Source: DATAVK01 sp036267755
GTDB taxonomy: Bacteria; Actinomycetota; Actinomycetes; JAFAQI01
DNA: 64,000 nt
Reading direction: 5' to 3'
Assembly: GCA_036267755.1 (NCBI GenBank)
Contig: DATAVK010000134.1
Location: 14,771 to 78,770, forward strand
Shown: piece after piece, positions 60,352 through 64,000 of the stretch
How positions within the stretch are numbered: the stretch's first letter is position 1
Layout: each line of letters begins with the position of its first letter
Made by a program: the position numbers and the translations under genes
The notes under the pieces: generated by a model
Told to the model about the DNA's origin: nothing
What the model saw: the letters and a program-made list of their open reading frames with translations, nothing else
Database searches by the model: none

Positions 60352-61272
60352 GTGGACGTGAGTGAGTTCCCCGCCGTGTGCGCGGTTGTCCCGACCCGCG
60401 ACCGCCCGGAGCTGCTGGCGCGGGCCGTGACGGCGATCCTGGACCAGGACTACCCCGGAACGCTCGAGGTGGCCGTCGTGGTCGACGGCACGGACGTGGC
60501 GGCCGCGACATCATCGCTTCCGGACGACGCCCGGATCCGCTTCCTGACCAACACCCGCACGTCGGGGCTGTCGGGGACGCGCAACACCGGCATCCTGTCC
60601 GCCAGCACGCCGCTCGTCGCCTTCTGCGACGACGACGACGAATGGCTGCCGGGTCGGCTGCGTCGGCAGGTGGCGGCGCTGCAGGACCAGCCGGGGGCCG
60701 AGTTCGCCACCTGCGCCATCGAGGTGGACTACGACGGCCACCGATCGGTACGCCGGGCCGGTACTGACCGGATCGACTACGAGACGCTGCTCCCCCGTCG
60801 GATGGCGATGCTGCACTCCTCGACGTTCCTCGCGGACCGCGCGGCGCTGGTGTCGGGCATCGGCTTGCTGGACGAGCAGGTTCCCGGCAGCCAGAACGAG
60901 GACTGGGATCTATTGCTGCGGGCGGCGCGACGGCATCCGATCGTCAACGTGGACGACCCCCTGGTGCGGGTCTATTGGTCAAAGCGGTCCTACTTCGACC
61001 GCGACTGGGACACCAAGGCGTCGTCGTCACTGTGGATGCTCGAGCAGCACCCGGACATCGCCCGGTCCAGCCGCGGAGCGGCCCGGGTCTACGCGCAGAT
61101 CGCCTTCGCAAAGGCCGCGTCAGGCGCCCGCCGTGACTCCTGGCGCTGGGCCGGCCGGTCGCTGCGCAAGTCGTGGCGCGAACCCCGGGCGTACATCGCG
61201 CTGGCCGTAACCGCCGGGCTCTCCGCGGACTACGTCCAGGGTGTCCTGCACGAGCGCGGCCACGGCGTCTGA
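60352..61272 (+). CDS. Family 2 glycosyltransferase
   Basis: 306-residue GT-A fold transferase. The opening FPAVCAVVPTRDRPELLARAV and the DXD-containing LVAFCDDDDEWLPGRL (near residue 90) are clear; the acceptor region shows GSQNEDWDLLLRAARRHP with the ED motif of inverting GT2s. It adds one sugar to the repeat unit. GTG 60352 chosen; GTG 60358 is also possible. It is the only GT2 in the locus, so other transferases must lie elsewhere, such as the Alg14/13 pair. Confidence 0.87.
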   Translation: MDVSEFPAVCAVVPTRDRPELLARAVTAILDQDYPGTLEVAVVVDGTDVAAATSSLPDDARIRFLTNTRTSGLSGTRNTGILSASTPLVAFCDDDDEWLPGRLRRQVAALQDQPGAEFATCAIEVDYDGHRSVRRAGTDRIDYETLLPRRMAMLHSSTFLADRAALVSGIGLLDEQVPGSQNEDWDLLLRAARRHPIVNVDDPLVRVYWSKRSYFDRDWDTKASSSLWMLEQHPDIARSSRGAARVYAQIAFAKAASGARRDSWRWAGRSLRKSWREPRAYIALAVTAGLSADYVQGVLHERGHGV

Positions 61273-61299
61273 TCGACTCGCCGGCGGCCGGTCGGATCA
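61270..61299. terminator. Imperfect hairpin between GT2 and the YbjQ gene
   Basis: TGATC…GATCA ends enclose CCGG-CGG-CCGG over 30 bases between the convergent stops. The stem is interrupted but GC-rich and likely stops both transcripts. Confidence 0.35.
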
Positions 61300-61617
61300 G
61301 ATCTTGGTGGCGCGTACCGCCGTCCCATACGCGCAGATCTCGGTCCAGACGTCGCCCATCTCCGAGGTGTCGAACCGCATCGACAGGATCGCGTTCGCTC
61401 CGCGACGCTCGGCCTCCTCGACCATGCGGTTCATGACCTCGTTGCGGCTGTCGTAGAGCGCCTTGGTCATGCCCTTCAGCTCGCCGCCGAACATCGACTT
61501 CAGCCCGGCACCCATCTGCGAGAACGCGTTGCGCGACCGCACGGTCAGCCCGAAGACCTCGCCGTACACCTCGTCGATCCGGAAGCCCGGAAGGTCGTTC
61601 GTTGTCACCACGATCAT
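61297..61617 (-). CDS. YbjQ/UPF0145 family protein
   Basis: 106-residue protein of the YbjQ (heavy-metal-binding-like) family. TTNDLPGFRIDEVYGEVFGL opens it, and the middle MTKALYDSRNEVMNRMVEEAERRGANAILSMRFD (in parts YDSRNEVMNRMVEEA and GANAILSMRFD) is diagnostic. It forms pentameric rings in relatives; function unknown. ATG 61617. It lies between the polysaccharide locus and pth and is transcribed toward the locus. Confidence 0.88.
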   Translation of the reverse strand: MIVVTTNDLPGFRIDEVYGEVFGLTVRSRNAFSQMGAGLKSMFGGELKGMTKALYDSRNEVMNRMVEEAERRGANAILSMRFDTSEMGDVWTEICAYGTAVRATKI

Positions 61618-61650
61618 GGCCGAACACTATCCGTTACGACGGCGTCCGGC

Positions 61651-62226
61651 TCAGTCGTTGAACGCGTTCTGAGCCGCCGCTAGGCCCTCGCCTACGAGCG
61701 TCTCGACCGCGTCGGCCGCCCGCTCCAGCGTGACGTCGAGGTCCTTGCGCTGGGCCCCCGAGAAGTCGCGGAGGACGAAGTCGGCGGGGTCCTGTCGACC
61801 GGGGGGCCTGCCGATGCCCACCCGGACCCGGACGAACTCCCCCGATCCCAGCGAGCGGCGCAACGACCGCAGCCCGTTGTGACCGTTGTCGCCGCCACCG
61901 AGCTTGAGCCGTAGCATCCCCGGCTCGAGGTCGAGCTCGTCATGCACCGCGACGATCTGCTCCTCCGGCACCCGGAAGAAGTCGCGCAGCGACGAGACCG
62001 GGCCGCCCGACTCGTTCATGAAGGATCGGGGCTTCGCGAGCACGACGCGGCGGCCGGACAGCCGGGTCTCGAGGATGTCCGCTCGGCCCTTGTGCGCCTT
62101 GAACTTGCCACCCACGCGACTGGCCAGCACGTCGAGCACCATGAACCCGACGTTGTGCCGGTTTCCGGCGTACCCGGGTCCGGGGTTACCCAGCCCGACG
62201 ATCAGCCACGGGGCCTCGTCGACCAC
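61651..62226 (-). CDS. pth: Peptidyl-tRNA hydrolase
   Basis: 191-residue esterase freeing tRNA from dropped-off peptidyl-tRNA. The catalytic histidine is in VGLGNPGPGYAGNRHNVGF (near residue 24), with KPRSFMNESGGPV, the aspartate in VHDELDLEPG and GGGDNGHNGLRSL. GTG 62226. Follows rplY by 8 bases on the same strand, the usual prs–rplY–pth order. Confidence 0.95.
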   Translation of the reverse strand: MVDEAPWLIVGLGNPGPGYAGNRHNVGFMVLDVLASRVGGKFKAHKGRADILETRLSGRRVVLAKPRSFMNESGGPVSSLRDFFRVPEEQIVAVHDELDLEPGMLRLKLGGGDNGHNGLRSLRRSLGSGEFVRVRVGIGRPPGRQDPADFVLRDFSGAQRKDLDVTLERAADAVETLVGEGLAAAQNAFND

Positions 62227-62234
62227 CGCGGATG

Positions 62235-62933
62235 TCAGCTCTGGTCGCTGTCGCCCTCGGCCGCAGCGCCCGCGTCGGAGTCGCTCGCGGCACCGGCTTC
62301 GCCACCCTCGGCCTCGCCCTCGGCGGCTTCGGTCTCGGTCGTCGGGATCTCCGCGACGTCGGAGTCGAGGTCGGCCTCCATCTGCTCCGCGGTCGGAGCG
62401 GCCAGCACGTGGGCGACGACCTGCTCGGGGTCACCCGCGAGCTCGACACCGTCCGGCAGGTCGACCTGAGAGGCGTGCACGGAGGCGCCGATCTCAAGGC
62501 CCTCGACGGAAACCGTGAACTCCGACGGGATGTTGGTCGCCTCAGCCATGACCGACAGCGCGTTGACCTGCTGGTCGAGCAGCCCGCCTGGCGCGATCTC
62601 GCCGGTGATCTGCACCTGGACGTCGACGGAGATCCGCTCACCGCGCCGGACCAAGATCAGGTCGATGTGCTCGATGACGCCGCGGACCGGGTCGCGCTGG
62701 ATCGACTTGGGCAGGGCGAGCTCGCTGTCCCCGTCGATCTGCACCTCGAGCAGCACGTTGGCACCGTCGGTGCGCAGGGCACTCTCGAAGGCGCGGCTGG
62801 GGAGCGCGATGTGGCGGGGGTCGGTGCCGTGGCCGTACAGGACGGCGGGGATGTTCCCCGCCCGTCGCGTGCGCCGGGCGCCTCCCTTGCCGAACTCGGT
62901 TCTCGGTTCGGCAGCGATACGGACCTCGGGCAC
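62235..62933 (-). CDS. rplY: Ribosomal protein bL25 (Ctc type)
   Basis: 232-residue 5S rRNA-binding protein of the long Ctc form. N-terminal L25 fold (GGARRTRRAGNIPAVLYGHG) and the C-terminal TL5 domain (FTVSVEGLEIGASVHASQVDLP, in parts VEGLEIGASVHASQV) are followed by an acidic Glu/Ala-rich tail of about 45 residues. GTG 62933 has GAGGAG. Upstream on the same strand is prs, with a hairpin between. Confidence 0.94.
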   Translation of the reverse strand: MPEVRIAAEPRTEFGKGGARRTRRAGNIPAVLYGHGTDPRHIALPSRAFESALRTDGANVLLEVQIDGDSELALPKSIQRDPVRGVIEHIDLILVRRGERISVDVQVQITGEIAPGGLLDQQVNALSVMAEATNIPSEFTVSVEGLEIGASVHASQVDLPDGVELAGDPEQVVAHVLAAPTAEQMEADLDSDVAEIPTTETEAAEGEAEGGEAGAASDSDAGAAAEGDSDQS

Positions 62934-62998
62934 GACTGAACTCCTCGAACGTTGCGTATGTATGAAGCCTGTACGAGTCTAGGCGACGACGTTCGGTA

Positions 62999-63013
62999 CG
63001 GCGAAAATCGCCG
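62999..63013 (-). terminator. Hairpin just after prs
   Basis: CGGCGA and TCGCCG pair around AAA, 2 bases beyond the prs stop on the minus strand. It may end the prs message or slow it before rplY. Confidence 0.45.
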
Positions 63014-63015
63014 GT

Positions 63016-63996
63016 TCAGGCGTTCCCGTCGAACAGGCTCGTGACCGAGCCGTCGGCGAAGACGGCGTTGATCGCCTGCGCGAGTAGCGGCGCGATCGAC
63101 AGCACGGTCATCTTGTCCAGCTCCTGGTCGGGGCCGAGCGGGAGCGTGTTCGTCAAGATCACCTCACGGATCCGGCTGTTCTTCAGCCGGTCGGTCGCCG
63201 GTCCGGAGAGCACACCGTGCGTGGCGGCGACGATGACATCGGCGGCGCCGGAGTCGAACAGCGCCTCCGAGGCTGCGGTGATCGTCCCGGCCGTGTCGAT
63301 CATGTCGTCGACGACGATGCAGGTGCGGTCTTTGACGTCGCCGACCACACGGTTCGCCACGACGCTGTTGGCGACGGTGATGTCATGGGTCTTGTGGATG
63401 AAGGCCAGCGGACGGTTTCCGAGCCGCTCCGCCCACCGCTCGGCGACTCGCACCCGTCCGGAGTCCGGGGCGACGACCACGAGGTTGTCGGTGCCGTAGG
63501 TCCGCTCGACGTGATCGGCCAGCAGGGGCAGCGCGAACATGTGGTCGACCGGGCCGTCGAAGAACCCCTGGATCTGGCTGGTGTGCAGGTCGACGGTGAG
63601 GATCCGGTCGGCGCCGGCGGTCTTGTACAGGTCGGCGACCAGGCGGGCGGAGATCGGTTCGCGCCCGAGGTGCTTCTTGTCCTGCCGCGAGTACGGGTAG
63701 TACGGCACCACCATGGTGATCCGCTTCGCGGAGCCGCGCTTGAGCGCGTCACACATGATGAGCGTTTCCATGAACCACTGGTTGATCGGCATGGTCATGG
63801 ACTGCACGACGAACGCGTCGCACCCCCGCACCGACTCCTCGAAGCGCGCGTAGATCTCGCCGTCGGCGAAGTCACGGATCATGGTGGGACTCACGGCGAT
63901 GTCGAGCTGGTGAGCCACTTCGTCGGCGAGTGCCGGGTGGGCACGGCCCGAGAAGAGCATGAGCGTCTTCTCGCCCGTGGTCTTGATGCCGGTCAC
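63016..63996 (-). CDS. prs: Ribose-phosphate pyrophosphokinase
   Basis: 326-residue PRPP synthase, making PRPP from ribose 5-phosphate and ATP for nucleotide, histidine and tryptophan synthesis and for decaprenylphosphoryl-ribose. Seen are FADGEIYARFEES, the flexible-loop region YYPYSRQDKKHLGREPIS, VVAPDSGRVRVAERWAERLG and the PRPP loop CIVVDDMIDTAGTI. The start GTG 63996 gives the usual MTGIKTTGEK beginning, so the gene appears complete although only four bases remain in the window. Confidence 0.95.
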   Translation of the reverse strand: MTGIKTTGEKTLMLFSGRAHPALADEVAHQLDIAVSPTMIRDFADGEIYARFEESVRGCDAFVVQSMTMPINQWFMETLIMCDALKRGSAKRITMVVPYYPYSRQDKKHLGREPISARLVADLYKTAGADRILTVDLHTSQIQGFFDGPVDHMFALPLLADHVERTYGTDNLVVVAPDSGRVRVAERWAERLGNRPLAFIHKTHDITVANSVVANRVVGDVKDRTCIVVDDMIDTAGTITAASEALFDSGAADVIVAATHGVLSGPATDRLKNSRIREVILTNTLPLGPDQELDKMTVLSIAPLLAQAINAVFADGSVTSLFDGNA

Positions 63997-64000
63997 TGCG

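Overview
The window comes from a high-GC actinobacterium. It carries the mycothiol S-conjugate amidase gene mca, and its housekeeping gene order matches that known from mycobacteria and relatives: mca–greA–metB–cbs–fadA, mfd–mazG–lipoprotein–eno–ftsB–DUF501–ppx, and prs–rplY–pth. GTG starts, 4-base ATGA/GTGA gene overlaps and probable leaderless transcripts also fit. The species cannot be named from the sequence. All calls rest on reading the translated sequence and motifs; no database search was run.

Layout. 1–5.9 kb: end of an ABC-2 permease, a GT39-type membrane glycosyltransferase with a glycine-rich tail, a DUF1206 membrane protein, and an MFS drug exporter coupled to a MarR repressor with a clear palindromic operator. 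5.9–21.2 kb: mca with a small membrane protein, greA, an ilvA–ROK kinase–FIST operon, an AAA+/VWA pair with an MFS gene, transsulfuration genes metB and cbs, a thiolase, small genes, a MaoC dehydratase, and an odd 72-nt tRNA with a UAA anticodon but no long variable arm. 21.2–28.7 kb: a type II NADH dehydrogenase, a 1246-residue MFS–membrane sensor–GGDEF–EAL fusion, an apparent 8-codon gene with its own promoter and terminator-like hairpin, a family 5 uracil-DNA glycosylase, a DUF1275 protein and a GNAT protein.

28.7–40 kb: the chain eno–ftsB–DUF501–ppx (each junction a 4-base overlap), a PAP2 phosphatase, an Alg14/Alg13-like glycosyltransferase pair, then mfd–lipoprotein–mazG. 40–61.3 kb: a large exopolysaccharide and cell-surface locus lying between mfd and pth. 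On the minus strand are two giant paralogous secreted beta-propeller/PKD proteins (one with malectin domains) and a secreted GH26-like hydrolase. On the plus strand are two sulfotransferases, a Wzz-like chain-length protein with a kinase-like domain lacking its P-loop, a Wzy-like polymerase, an APH-fold kinase and a GH26-like lipoprotein. A Wzx-like flippase and a GT2 glycosyltransferase follow. 61.3–64 kb: YbjQ-family protein, pth, rplY (ctc) and prs.

Working together. The 40–61 kb genes suggest a Wzx/Wzy-dependent, possibly sulfated, exopolysaccharide with its own hydrolases and large adhesin-like surface proteins. The Alg14/13 pair at 33 kb may add an early sugar. The GGDEF–EAL protein at 22–26 kb could link c-di-GMP turnover to transport or to this surface polymer, but that is inference. 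The best candidates for something undescribed are the non-canonical tRNA, the MFS–EAL fusion with an internal start, the 8-codon transcription unit, and the repeated unnamed domain in the PKD proteins.
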